A stretch of DNA of 45,443 bases from Tidjanibacter sp. (GTDB taxonomy: Bacteria; Bacteroidota; Bacteroidia; Bacteroidales; Rikenellaceae): assembly GCA_017521965.1 (NCBI GenBank), contig JAFXAY010000082.1, forward strand, positions 1 through 45,443. Direction: 5' to 3'. Below the pieces are notes generated by a model. That model searched no databases. It was not told the origin of the DNA and was given only the letters and a program-made list of their open reading frames with translations. Positions 1 through 8,236 of this stretch are shown here, in pieces. Positions within the stretch are counted from its first letter, which is position 1; each line of letters starts with the position of its first letter. The translations under genes and the position numbers were made by a program.

Positions 1-26
1 CAAAGTTCAAAATTCAAAATTGTTAA

Positions 27-57
27 GCCAGAGAAGAACATCGAGTTCTTCTCTGGC
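27..57. terminator. Hairpin, probable terminator
   Basis: A perfect 13-bp stem (27-39 pairs with 45-57) closes a 5-nt loop. It is followed on the plus strand by TTCTTTAG and on the minus strand by TTAACAATTTTG. It lies about 130 bases past the GH9 stop codon, so it could end that minus-strand transcript, or a plus-strand gene lying left of the window. The poly-U run is weak on both sides, so the direction is uncertain. Confidence 0.6.
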
Positions 58-61
58 TTCT

Positions 62-189
62 TTAGGGAGATTAGGGAGCGTTAGGGAACTTAGGGAGTGA
101 TGGGAATAATGAGAATAATGAGAATAATGAGAGAATCTTTAAACTCCTTAAACTCACTAAATTCCCTAAATTCACTAAATTCCCTAAAC
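62..189. repeat. Cluster of short tandem repeats downstream of the GH9 gene
   Basis: Three families of short direct repeats lie in a row. TTAGGGAG or TTAGGGAA occurs at 62, 71, 81 and 90 (period 9-10). GAATAAT occurs at 104, 113 and 122 (period 9). An 18-base unit, TCACTAAATTCCCTAAAT, occurs at 154-171 and again with one end change at 172-189, touching the GH9 stop codon. TTAGGGAA in the first family is complementary to TTCCCTAA in the third, so the two ends could pair in RNA. I see no ORF, RNA gene or promoter here. Confidence 0.8.
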
Positions 190-1844
190 TATCCAACAAA
201 CCAAGCGAGGGCGAAGACGAGGCCTGCTTGCCAGTTGATGGCTACTTCGTTGTGGGAGTAGCTATCTTGGTCGTCTATCCAGTCGGTTGCGGTGTGTCCG
301 CCGCCTACTACGTAGCCGGGCCAGGGCTGCTGTATGCCATCGGCTGCTGAGCGTCGGTCGTGGGGATAGAGGGGCGGGTTGAAGCCTATGCCGGTGACGT
401 AGGAGCGGTCGTAGTGGTTACGTCCGAAGAGGTGCGCCACTGCGTCGAGTGCTGCCGCTTGGTACTTAGCGTCGGGGGCGAGTATGTCGGCCACCTGCAA
501 GCCGAGGGTCTGACGACCTACGGTTCCATTGCAACCCCAGTAGTAACGACCGCCGAGGGGACGACCATATACGTCGGCGTCGGCTGTGGCTACTATCTCG
601 TCGGCTGCGGCGATGATGTTCTCTTTGATTTTGGCCTCTACTTCGGGGTTCTTGCCGGGTCGCTGGGACACTGCATAGCGGAACATACCGAGGTTGCGCA
701 TATTGTCCCAATCCCAATTCACGTCAACGACAAATTTCTGTTGCTCAGCCATCTTCTCGAACTCTTTGAGGTAGCGCTCGTCGCCTGTGGTCTCCCACAT
801 CTCGGCTGCTGCCCACATACGGTCGTCGGGGTCGATGGTGAAGTAGGCACCGGTGGTGAATTGGGGCTGCATCAGGAATTTCTGACCTGTGTAGCTGCTG
901 AGGAAGTCGTAGCTGACCTTGGCAGCCTCCAAGCACTTAGCGGCATATTCAGCGTCGTAGGGGGCAAAGGCGCGCGATGCCTGAGCCAGCAGCGCCACAT
1001 AGTCGGCAGTGGCTGCCGACGACCAATCGGTGTAGTAGCGATTCTGCAAATCCTCCTGAGGCATAGTGTAGAAGTCGGAGAAGTTGAGTGCGGTGAGCTT
1101 GTGTGACACCTTACCTGAGCCATCGGGATAGGCCATCTTCAAGAGCCAATCAATCTCCCACTTAATCTCTTTGAGGAATTCGGGATAGCCGGGTGCAGTC
1201 TCGGGGAGGCCGAGGGTGACGTTCTGCAAGGCTGGTGCGAACTGCTCCCACGCCCAGAGGAGGGTGAAGCCTGTGATACCTGCATTTACGACATACTTAC
1301 CGTAGTCGCCCGCATCGTGCCAGCCACCTGTACCGTCGTGGTGACCACCCTCAATGCCGATGTGGTCCTCGTGACCGTCGCCTTGGTGGCATATCTCCTG
1401 CTGGTAGCGGATACCTTTATAGGTATGGTCGATGGCGGTACCGCAACGCCAGAGGTAGAAGGCGCGCATAGCGGTAGCGTAGGCATCGTTGTAGGCCTGC
1501 TGACCGATGGTGAAGTCACGCGAACGACCCACACCGGGGATTTCGAGGTAGTACTTACCTTCGCGGGTCAGCTCCGAGAAGTCGGCAATGCGGACACTCT
1601 CGTTCACATCTTTCTGAGTGAGCACCTCGCCGAGAGTGCCCTCATAGACCACCTTGTCGTTGTCGGCACGACGTACACGAAACTCCTCGGCATCGGGGAG
1701 GTTGATTGTCATCTGCTTTTCGGCTGTGGGGAGGAAGCCGAGAGCGTTGTGGCGGAAGTTGCTGGTGTAGGTAGTCTCGGCAGGAGGTGTCGAGCAACCA
1801 ACCAACAGCACAGCCATTGCTGCGATAATTGTTCTTTTTTTCAT
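189..1844 (-). CDS. Glycoside hydrolase family 9 lipoprotein (endoglucanase-like)
   Basis: The 551-aa protein begins with a lipoprotein signal peptide (lipobox LVGC, Cys17), so it should be anchored in the cell envelope. Residues about 25-115 look like the Ig-like CelD_N domain that precedes many GH9 catalytic domains. The catalytic part carries the family motifs: DAGDYGKY at 177-184 (base/nucleophile aspartates), VTGIGFNPPLYPHDRRS (the histidine signature) and DDQDSYSHNEVAINW, with the putative acid Glu533. GH9 enzymes hydrolyse beta-1,4-glucans or related beta-glucans by inversion; the substrate here cannot be told. The gene starts 34 bases after the addB stop on the same strand. No terminator or clear promoter lies between them, so readthrough from addB is possible, although the functions are unrelated. 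No SusC/SusD genes lie nearby, so this is not a typical polysaccharide utilisation locus. Confidence 0.93.
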   Translation of the reverse strand: MKKRTIIAAMAVLLVGCSTPPAETTYTSNFRHNALGFLPTAEKQMTINLPDAEEFRVRRADNDKVVYEGTLGEVLTQKDVNESVRIADFSELTREGKYYLEIPGVGRSRDFTIGQQAYNDAYATAMRAFYLWRCGTAIDHTYKGIRYQQEICHQGDGHEDHIGIEGGHHDGTGGWHDAGDYGKYVVNAGITGFTLLWAWEQFAPALQNVTLGLPETAPGYPEFLKEIKWEIDWLLKMAYPDGSGKVSHKLTALNFSDFYTMPQEDLQNRYYTDWSSAATADYVALLAQASRAFAPYDAEYAAKCLEAAKVSYDFLSSYTGQKFLMQPQFTTGAYFTIDPDDRMWAAAEMWETTGDERYLKEFEKMAEQQKFVVDVNWDWDNMRNLGMFRYAVSQRPGKNPEVEAKIKENIIAAADEIVATADADVYGRPLGGRYYWGCNGTVGRQTLGLQVADILAPDAKYQAAALDAVAHLFGRNHYDRSYVTGIGFNPPLYPHDRRSAADGIQQPWPGYVVGGGHTATDWIDDQDSYSHNEVAINWQAGLVFALAWFVG

Positions 1845-1878
1845 AGGTGTTAGTATTAGGTTAGTATTTAGTTAATTG

Positions 1879-4806
1879 TTATCGTCCACAAATCTTTCGG
1901 AAGTCGCAGTAGGAGCAGTTACCCGCCAACTCGGAGCGCTGACGGAAAGGCACTGAGGGGTTGAAGAGGTCGGCAAACTTCTCCGCCACCTTGACTTCGA
2001 GTTCGGCTCGATAGTCGGAGTAACGCTCTACGGGAGTGTTGATTTTCACCGACTTACCCTTTTCGTTAATCTCCACGCTCTCTTCGTTGAGCATATCGCT
2101 ATACTCGGGATTATTCATCTTCTTGACATAGTAGAGCGCAGGACATACATCGCTACCCGAGAGTTCACCAGAGGCCTGCATACGACTCACCATCATACAG
2201 TAGAGCAGGGTCTGCACCACTGCTGCGCTACGCTTTTCGGGCATCTCGGCAAAGAGGTCGGTGAGGCCCTTGAAGTCGAGGTGAACACCGCCACTCTTGT
2301 AGTCGATAATTTTGAGCATACCGTCGTCGAGGATATCCATACGGTCCATCTTACCCTCCAAGGCCACCTCCAACTGCTCACCACAACACTCAAAGCCAAA
2401 ACTGCTCTTTATGGGTTGTTCGAGCAGGGTTATGGTGTAGCCCGTGCGACGAGCATCGTAGGGCAACAAGTTGCTGAGGATATACTTCTGCACCGCCTCG
2501 CAACTCATCTGCACCTGACCCGTGAACTCCGATACATCGATATCTTGGTCGCCACCCATCATATTTCGTCGCACAGCCTCCTCGGTAGCCTCGCGCACCT
2601 CGGTAGGGGTGATGGCAGCAATACGCTCACCGGGGTTGTGCGTACCGATTAGAGGGGTGTAGAGTGTCTGCATAGCATCGTGGAGGATAGTGCCGAACAT
2701 TGGGGTATCGACCTCTTCGGTTATCTCCTTGCGGGGAGCGATACCTGCAATATAGCGCAGATAGAACTTCATCGGGCACTCCAATAGCATATTGAACGAC
2801 GAGGGAGAGAACTTGCGACCGCCACCAACACGATAGTCGTGCAATTTCTTCATCACTCGTTCATCTTTCGCCACCGTCATCTCGACAGCAGCCCCCGTTG
2901 TAACATCGACCTTCAATTGATGGTGATAGACCGTGTGAGGCGACTCATAGTCGAGTTGGTAGATGAAACGACTCTGCTCACCTGTGGAGCCATCGTCGCT
3001 ACTCGAACAATATATCATTTCCACTCGCTGGGCACGAGAGATAAGGCGATAGAAGTAGTAGGCATAGACACCCTCCTGATATTGTCGGGTGGGCATACCA
3101 TAGGCAAAGCGCAGGTTGTGAGGAATAAACGACGAGGAGATAGAGCGACTACCGGGGAACATATCGTCGTTCATCGAGAGTATTATCACATTGTCGAAAT
3201 CGAGGTTACGCGTTTCGAGTACACCCATAATCTGCAACCCTTCGAGCGGCTCGCCCTCAAATGGGACACTCTGCGATTGGAGCACTCGGCGGATAAGGGT
3301 CGAGTAGGTCTTATTGTCAATCTCCACGCCACACCCTTCGAGAGTATTGCCCAGTCGGCCGAGAGCCGAGATGATACGCATAAAATACTCACGTTGGAGC
3401 ATTGTCTGGCGACGGTCGCCCTCGTCGCTAATGGACTCGACAACATTGAGGTCGATGATAGACAAGATGCGACAGAGATAGTCGGTGAGTTGATAGCGGT
3501 CGGCACAAGCCACAAAAATCTCGGCTATCACTCCCCCAGCCTCGGCAAGAACGCTCTGCTCTATATATATTCTACCGTCGGATATTACTCTGTCATACAG
3601 CCTATTAGACTCCTCACCCTGCACCGAGAGCATAAATGGGTGGGTGAGCAGACCTGTCACGTCGCTATGGTAGAACGATACTGCGCCCTCCTTGGAGCGA
3701 ACACGCTTTTGGAGGTTGAGCAGGCGCTCCGTGAAACTATACGCCAGACTCTGACGCAGGGGGTAGCCCATAGTTATATTGCTCTTCTCCGCTTGTTCGG
3801 GGAGCGCATAGAGGAGTGGCACAAGCAGGTTTTCGTCGGCCAGCACGATGGCTGTACGCTTATCGAGTGGCTCACCTCGTTCGGCGAGCTGACGGAGCAG
3901 TGAGCCTACACACTTGCACTGCAAAGAGTTGGAGGCGGCAGCCACTGCATTAATCAGCTTGGGGTGGGTGAAGTTATCTCCGGGGTCAAAGCCATCGGGG
4001 GCAGGGAAGCAACACAGGTTTTCGCGAATAAAGAGGCCCGCCTCCTGACGCTTGTCATTGAGGAAGTAGGGGTCGTAGTCCCAATAGAAATCGACCTCGT
4101 AGTTGCGTTTGAGGTAGGTGAAGAGCTCCTTTTCGGTCTCGGCAAGGGCATTAAAGCCCACCACAACATAGTGTTTGCCATCGGCCTCCAATCCCCCACC
4201 CGAGCGGATAATCTCCACCGCTCGTCGCTGCATCTGCCCTGTGTAGGCCACACCTTTCGAAGAGAGTGACTTGCCCAAATCGTGATAGATTGGGGCAAGA
4301 GTTTCCCAGATTGTCAGGAACTTATCCTGCTGCTCGGAGAGAGCACTGCGGTCAACAAATGAGGCCCAAAAGCGTTTGATGATGGCTATCTGTTCGGGAG
4401 TGAGGTAGTCCAATCGTGCATCGATGGCTTTCAGGTCGTTTAGGTTGGTGAAGAGTGCATCGGCATCAATCAGCTGTTTGTCGATACTGTCGAAGTCGGT
4501 GAGCAACATCTCTCCCCAAAAGTAGAACGACGAGAAATCCTCTTTGTGGTATTTGGAGTAGCACTTGTAGAGTTCGACAACTGCGAGTAGTCTATCGGCG
4601 TGGTCGAGGCCACTTATCTCGCAGAAGAGGTCATCGACCGAGCAGTGGTGAGGTTGCCAGAGAGGTTTGGTGAGTCGGCGGGTGAGTTCATCGAGGAAGA
4701 AGATGCGGGTACGACTATTGGGAAAGATAAAGTGGAACTCCGATATCTTCTCCCCATAGCGCGCCAGCAAATCGGCAGCAACAACACCTAAAAAACTACT
4801 CTCCAT
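1879..4806 (-). CDS. addB: AddB-like PD-(D/E)XK nuclease with Fe-S cluster
   Basis: The product (975 aa from the chosen start) has an inactivated helicase-like N-terminal part (SEFHFIFPNSRTRIFF near the start) and a C-terminal RecB-type nuclease domain with DRMD, then IIDYKSG (Asp835, Lys837). Cys677 in LLECPMKFY and Cys964, Cys967, Cys973 in CSYCDFRKIC make the four-cysteine Fe-S staple typical of AddB. AddB works with AddA to resect double-strand breaks for RecA loading. The addA homologue is divergently transcribed next door, which supports the call. The frame stays open to 4857, but a start at 4806 is preferred: GAGGAG lies 8 bases upstream and the promoter box at 4831-4838 would start RNA inside the longer version. 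Bacteroidota members of this family are diverged, so the gene symbol is a functional equivalence. Confidence 0.88.
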   Translation of the reverse strand: MESSFLGVVAADLLARYGEKISEFHFIFPNSRTRIFFLDELTRRLTKPLWQPHHCSVDDLFCEISGLDHADRLLAVVELYKCYSKYHKEDFSSFYFWGEMLLTDFDSIDKQLIDADALFTNLNDLKAIDARLDYLTPEQIAIIKRFWASFVDRSALSEQQDKFLTIWETLAPIYHDLGKSLSSKGVAYTGQMQRRAVEIIRSGGGLEADGKHYVVVGFNALAETEKELFTYLKRNYEVDFYWDYDPYFLNDKRQEAGLFIRENLCCFPAPDGFDPGDNFTHPKLINAVAAASNSLQCKCVGSLLRQLAERGEPLDKRTAIVLADENLLVPLLYALPEQAEKSNITMGYPLRQSLAYSFTERLLNLQKRVRSKEGAVSFYHSDVTGLLTHPFMLSVQGEESNRLYDRVISDGRIYIEQSVLAEAGGVIAEIFVACADRYQLTDYLCRILSIIDLNVVESISDEGDRRQTMLQREYFMRIISALGRLGNTLEGCGVEIDNKTYSTLIRRVLQSQSVPFEGEPLEGLQIMGVLETRNLDFDNVIILSMNDDMFPGSRSISSSFIPHNLRFAYGMPTRQYQEGVYAYYFYRLISRAQRVEMIYCSSSDDGSTGEQSRFIYQLDYESPHTVYHHQLKVDVTTGAAVEMTVAKDERVMKKLHDYRVGGGRKFSPSSFNMLLECPMKFYLRYIAGIAPRKEITEEVDTPMFGTILHDAMQTLYTPLIGTHNPGERIAAITPTEVREATEEAVRRNMMGGDQDIDVSEFTGQVQMSCEAVQKYILSNLLPYDARRTGYTITLLEQPIKSSFGFECCGEQLEVALEGKMDRMDILDDGMLKIIDYKSGGVHLDFKGLTDLFAEMPEKRSAAVVQTLLYCMMVSRMQASGELSGSDVCPALYYVKKMNNPEYSDMLNEESVEINEKGKSVKINTPVERYSDYRAELEVKVAEKFADLFNPSVPFRQRSELAGNCSYCDFRKICGR

Positions 4807-4830
4807 ATATACTCCTCTTTTTAGTAGTGA

Positions 4831-4862
4831 TAAAGGTAATGTTTTTTCGACAACCAAGCAAA
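4831..4862 (-). promoter_or_regulatory. Putative addB promoter
   Basis: On the minus strand TTTG (4859-4862) is followed after 20 bases by TACCTTTA (4831-4838), one base off the TAnnTTTG consensus. RNA would start near 4824, excluding the ATG at 4857 and supporting the start at 4806. Confidence 0.5.
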
Positions 4863-4866
4863 AACA

Positions 4867-4899
4867 TTGGCTAATTATGAATGTTTTTTACTACTTTTA
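4867..4899 (+). promoter_or_regulatory. Putative addA promoter
   Basis: TTG at 4867-4869 and TACTTTTA at 4892-4899 are separated by 22 bases. RNA would start near 4906, so the ATG at 4867 cannot be the addA start and the one at 4930 can. The last base of the -7 box differs from consensus (A for G), as in the addB, glgB and first ECF sigma promoters. Confidence 0.4.
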
Positions 4900-4929
4900 T
4901 ACCGTCGTATCATTTTTAGCAGACAACTG

Positions 4930-7900
4930 ATGGGAAAGGTTAAAATCATCAAGGCATCGGCAGGCAGTGGCAAGACCTACCGACTTGCACTCGAATACAT
5001 CATTCGGGTGTTGCAAGAGCCTACCCTCTATCGACACATACTCGCTGTGACCTTCACCAATAAAGCAACAGAGGAGATGAAACAGCGTATTCTCGACTAT
5101 ATCAACAACTTGGCTCACGGAAAGGAGGATAGTTTTATGGAAAATGTACTCCTGCGGAGTGGGCTTTCACGCTCGTTGGTCCAGGAACGTGCCGCCGAGG
5201 TACTCAACCTTATCCTCCACGACTACGACAGCTTTGCGGTGCTGACCATCGACAAATTCTTCCAGCGCATCATACGCTCCTTTGTGCGCGAACTCAGCAT
5301 AGATATCAACTACAACCTCGAACTCAAAACCGACACACTGCTCGACTTGGGAGCCGACAGACTCATTGAGGATCTGGCTACCGACAAGGATTTGCGTCAG
5401 TGGACCTTCGACTACATCAACGAGAACATCACCGAGGGCAAGCCCTACAACCTGAAAGAGAGTATCACCTCACTCGGCAAACAGCTCTTCTCGGAGAGTT
5501 ATCGTGCGGTGCAGACTGGCGACAACCCACGCCTATCGCTCGCTGCGCTCAACAAGGCTGCCCACGCCGAGGCCGCCACCTGCCGCAAGAGGCAAATGGA
5601 GCTGGCTGAGGAGATTATTGACAACCTGTCGAGTCAAGGTGTAACGCTCGATATGCTCCACTATGGGAGCAGAGGCGTTGGAGGCTATCTCACCAAGGCG
5701 ATAGGTGGGGAACAACCCACCACCAACTCCTACATACTCGCCACACTTAGCGAGGGTAAGTGGCTATCGACAGCCTATGCCAAGAAGATGGCCATTGGCG
5801 ACACCGCAACCCTCGGCGACCGACTCGCAAGGTTAATAGAGGCGGTGATGGCTACCACCATTGCCGAGAATAGCGCCTCGGTAATCGAGAAGCACTACCG
5901 CACATACGCACTGATTATCGACCTCGGAGGGCGTATCGACAAGGTGTGCACTGAGGAGAGCATACTCCCCATATCGGAGGTGACAAACCTGATTGCCGAA
6001 CTTATCAAGGGCAACGATGCCCCGTTTATATTCGAGAAGGTGGGCAACCGCTACTCCCACTTTATGATTGACGAGTTCCAGGACACAAGCACTGTGCAGT
6101 GGAACAACTTCCTGCCACTACTCCAAAATGCGGTGGCGCAGAGCGAGGAGAGCCCTGTGTTGCTGGTGGGCGATGTGAAGCAGTCTATCTACCGTTGGCG
6201 TGGTGGCGACTGGACACTGCTGGGCGAAAAGGCCGAGAGGGAGTTCCGAGAGTTGGAATTCGACCCACTACAAGAGAATCGTCGCAGCCGCAAGGAGATA
6301 GTGGAGTTCAACAACGACTTTATCGACATCTACAAGAAGCTGATTAACCTGAAACTAAACTCCGCACTCGCCGAGGGTGTCGATGGTGGCTACATCGGTG
6401 AGGATTGGGCAGCAGACTACCACGATATGGTAGAGCGTGCCTACCGTGACCACAAGCAGGAGAAGGTGTCGCAACAGAGCGGCTATGTAACAGCAACACT
6501 TTGTGGATACGATAGTTACAATATCGAAGAGGACCCGACAATCCGACGGGTCATCGACCTCCAAGAGCGTGGCTATCGGGCCAGCGATATAGCGATACTC
6601 GTCCGCACAAACCGAGAGTCGGAGCGAGTGGCCGACCTGCTGTTGGAGTACAAGACCCTCCACCCCACCTCGCCCTACACCTTCGATGTGATTACCCAGA
6701 CCGCCCTCAAAGTGGGTGCTTCGGACGTGTGCCAACGAGTGATAGCGTCTATGAAGTATGCCCTATCGCCCGACGACACCATCAGCGAGGCCATCATCAA
6801 GCAACGTGCAGGCTACGACCTGTCGCTGCCGCTCCCCGAGGCGGAACAGGAGTTCTACCTACGACTACGCTCACTGCCACTCCAAGAGGCCTTTGAGGAG
6901 ATTGTGCTCCATTATGGGCTACACACCGACCCCACCAACCACGCCTACCTGCAAGCACTCCACGAGCAGGTGATAGGCTTCTCCAAGCGCCGCATTGCCG
7001 ACCTTGCGCTATTTGTCGAGTGGTGGGAGGAAAATGGTGCCGAAGAGTATATCACAATGCCCTCAGGGGCAAACGCCATCACCGTAACGACTATCCACAA
7101 GTCGAAAGGTCTGGCCTTTAATGTGGTTATCCTCTACAACTGCAATTGGGACCTGACGACCAATGCACAACTCTCAAACATCATTTGGCCCAAGTTGGAG
7201 AACAACGATTTGAGTCACATACCCGTAAAATACAGCAAGGAGGTTGCGTCTTCGCGCTTTGCAGAGAGCTACTATCAGGAGAAGACACTCTGCTACATCG
7301 AAAACCTCAATACCCTCTATGTGGCCCTGACACGCGCACGCAGTGAACTACACCTGCTCATAGCCCCCACCAAGAGCAAGAGTATCGAGAGTAGCAGCAA
7401 GGTGGGCGATGTGGTGGAGTTGACTCTGGCGGCTATGGAGAGTAGCGGCAAGATAGGCCCCGCCACACTCCTGCCCAGAGCGGAACAGACACTACTCGAT
7501 ATGGAGGAGCAGCGAGGTATTGCAGTAGAGGCCGAGGAGAGATGCTACGAATATGGCACACCCACCTACCCCACCTCCGAAGATGAAGAAGAGGTTCAGC
7601 CCAAGGCTGAGAAACCTCACGACGACAAGCAATTAGACTATTCCAATATAGGCTTTCAGACCACTATCCCGTGGGAGAAGATACGCATACGCTTCCCCGC
7701 CGAGCGCTATATGGAACTTGGCGAAACAGCCCGCCTACACCCACTCAACATCGGCATTATGCTCCACAAGATTTTCGCCGAGGCGGTGACCAAGGAGGAT
7801 ATCTTCCGCCGCTTGGAGGTGGCAGCCATCGAGGGTAGTATCTCGGCCGATGAGTTCGCTCTGCTGAGTGAGCGTATCCGCACCGCCCTCTCCGACCCGC

Positions 7901-8166
7901 AGATTGCCGAGTGGTTCGATGGCCACTGGACGAGTGTTCGCAACGAGAACCAGATATTGCGTTCCACCAATGGTGGCCGACGACCCGACCGAGTGATGTT
8001 CTCCCCGGAGCGCACCGTGGTTGTTGACTATAAGTTCGGCCGCTACCAAGCCCCAGACCACCTGAGCCAAGTCCGCGAATATATCGACCTGCTCGACCAA
8101 ATGGGCTTCCCCACCGCCGAGGGATATATCTGGTATGTAACTCTCGGAGAGGTAGTTAAGGCGTAG
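4930..8166 (+). CDS. addA: AddA-like UvrD-family helicase/nuclease
   Basis: This 1078-aa protein has the SF1A helicase motifs in order: Walker A ASAGSGKT (residues 9-16), motif Ia LTIDKFFQR, Walker B DEFQDT (381-386), motif III GDVKQSIYRWRGGD, motif V TIHKSKGL and motif VI LYVALTRAR. The C-terminus carries a RecB-type nuclease with Asp1020 in RPDR and DYKFG (Asp1033, Lys1035). This is the helicase-plus-nuclease subunit that pairs with AddB to process DNA ends. The start at 4930 (MGKVKIIKASAG) puts the Walker A at the usual distance from the N-terminus; the upstream extension to 4867 has no family counterpart and lies in the promoter. The gene is convergent with glgB, with a strong hairpin between them. 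Confidence 0.92.
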   Translation: MGKVKIIKASAGSGKTYRLALEYIIRVLQEPTLYRHILAVTFTNKATEEMKQRILDYINNLAHGKEDSFMENVLLRSGLSRSLVQERAAEVLNLILHDYDSFAVLTIDKFFQRIIRSFVRELSIDINYNLELKTDTLLDLGADRLIEDLATDKDLRQWTFDYINENITEGKPYNLKESITSLGKQLFSESYRAVQTGDNPRLSLAALNKAAHAEAATCRKRQMELAEEIIDNLSSQGVTLDMLHYGSRGVGGYLTKAIGGEQPTTNSYILATLSEGKWLSTAYAKKMAIGDTATLGDRLARLIEAVMATTIAENSASVIEKHYRTYALIIDLGGRIDKVCTEESILPISEVTNLIAELIKGNDAPFIFEKVGNRYSHFMIDEFQDTSTVQWNNFLPLLQNAVAQSEESPVLLVGDVKQSIYRWRGGDWTLLGEKAEREFRELEFDPLQENRRSRKEIVEFNNDFIDIYKKLINLKLNSALAEGVDGGYIGEDWAADYHDMVERAYRDHKQEKVSQQSGYVTATLCGYDSYNIEEDPTIRRVIDLQERGYRASDIAILVRTNRESERVADLLLEYKTLHPTSPYTFDVITQTALKVGASDVCQRVIASMKYALSPDDTISEAIIKQRAGYDLSLPLPEAEQEFYLRLRSLPLQEAFEEIVLHYGLHTDPTNHAYLQALHEQVIGFSKRRIADLALFVEWWEENGAEEYITMPSGANAITVTTIHKSKGLAFNVVILYNCNWDLTTNAQLSNIIWPKLENNDLSHIPVKYSKEVASSRFAESYYQEKTLCYIENLNTLYVALTRARSELHLLIAPTKSKSIESSSKVGDVVELTLAAMESSGKIGPATLLPRAEQTLLDMEEQRGIAVEAEERCYEYGTPTYPTSEDEEEVQPKAEKPHDDKQLDYSNIGFQTTIPWEKIRIRFPAERYMELGETARLHPLNIGIMLHKIFAEAVTKEDIFRRLEVAAIEGSISADEFALLSERIRTALSDPQIAEWFDGHWTSVRNENQILRSTNGGRRPDRVMFSPERTVVVDYKFGRYQAPDHLSQVREYIDLLDQMGFPTAEGYIWYVTLGEVVKA

Positions 8167-8168
8167 AA

Positions 8169-8230
8169 AAAGCAAAAATGAAAAACCTGGGAGTGGTTCT
8201 AAACACTCCCAGGTTTTTCATTTTTGCTTT
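8169..8230. terminator. Perfect 27-bp bidirectional terminator
   Basis: Bases 8169-8195 are exactly complementary to 8204-8230, with an 8-base loop. A GC-rich core (CCTGGGAGTG) is flanked on both sides by A/T runs, so it gives a U-tract on either strand. It begins 2 bases after the addA stop and ends 6 bases before the end of glgB. Confidence 0.93.
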
Positions 8231-8236
8231 CTGCAT

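Noticed and set aside
62-189. Possible CRISPR array or transposon end
   Set aside because: Units are 7-18 bases, degenerate and contiguous, without spacers of constant length, cas genes or terminal inverted repeats of an insertion sequence.
2839-3903. Long plus-strand open frame (354 codons) opposite addB
   Set aside because: It lies wholly inside addB on the other strand, has no family motifs, and its composition follows from the real gene's codon pattern. Similar long shadows at 10383-11309 and 20721-21635 were dropped for the same reason.
189-4806. Polysaccharide utilisation locus around the GH9 gene
   Set aside because: No SusC/SusD pair, no other glycosidase and no hybrid two-component or ECF/anti-sigma pair next to it; the neighbour is the repair gene addB.
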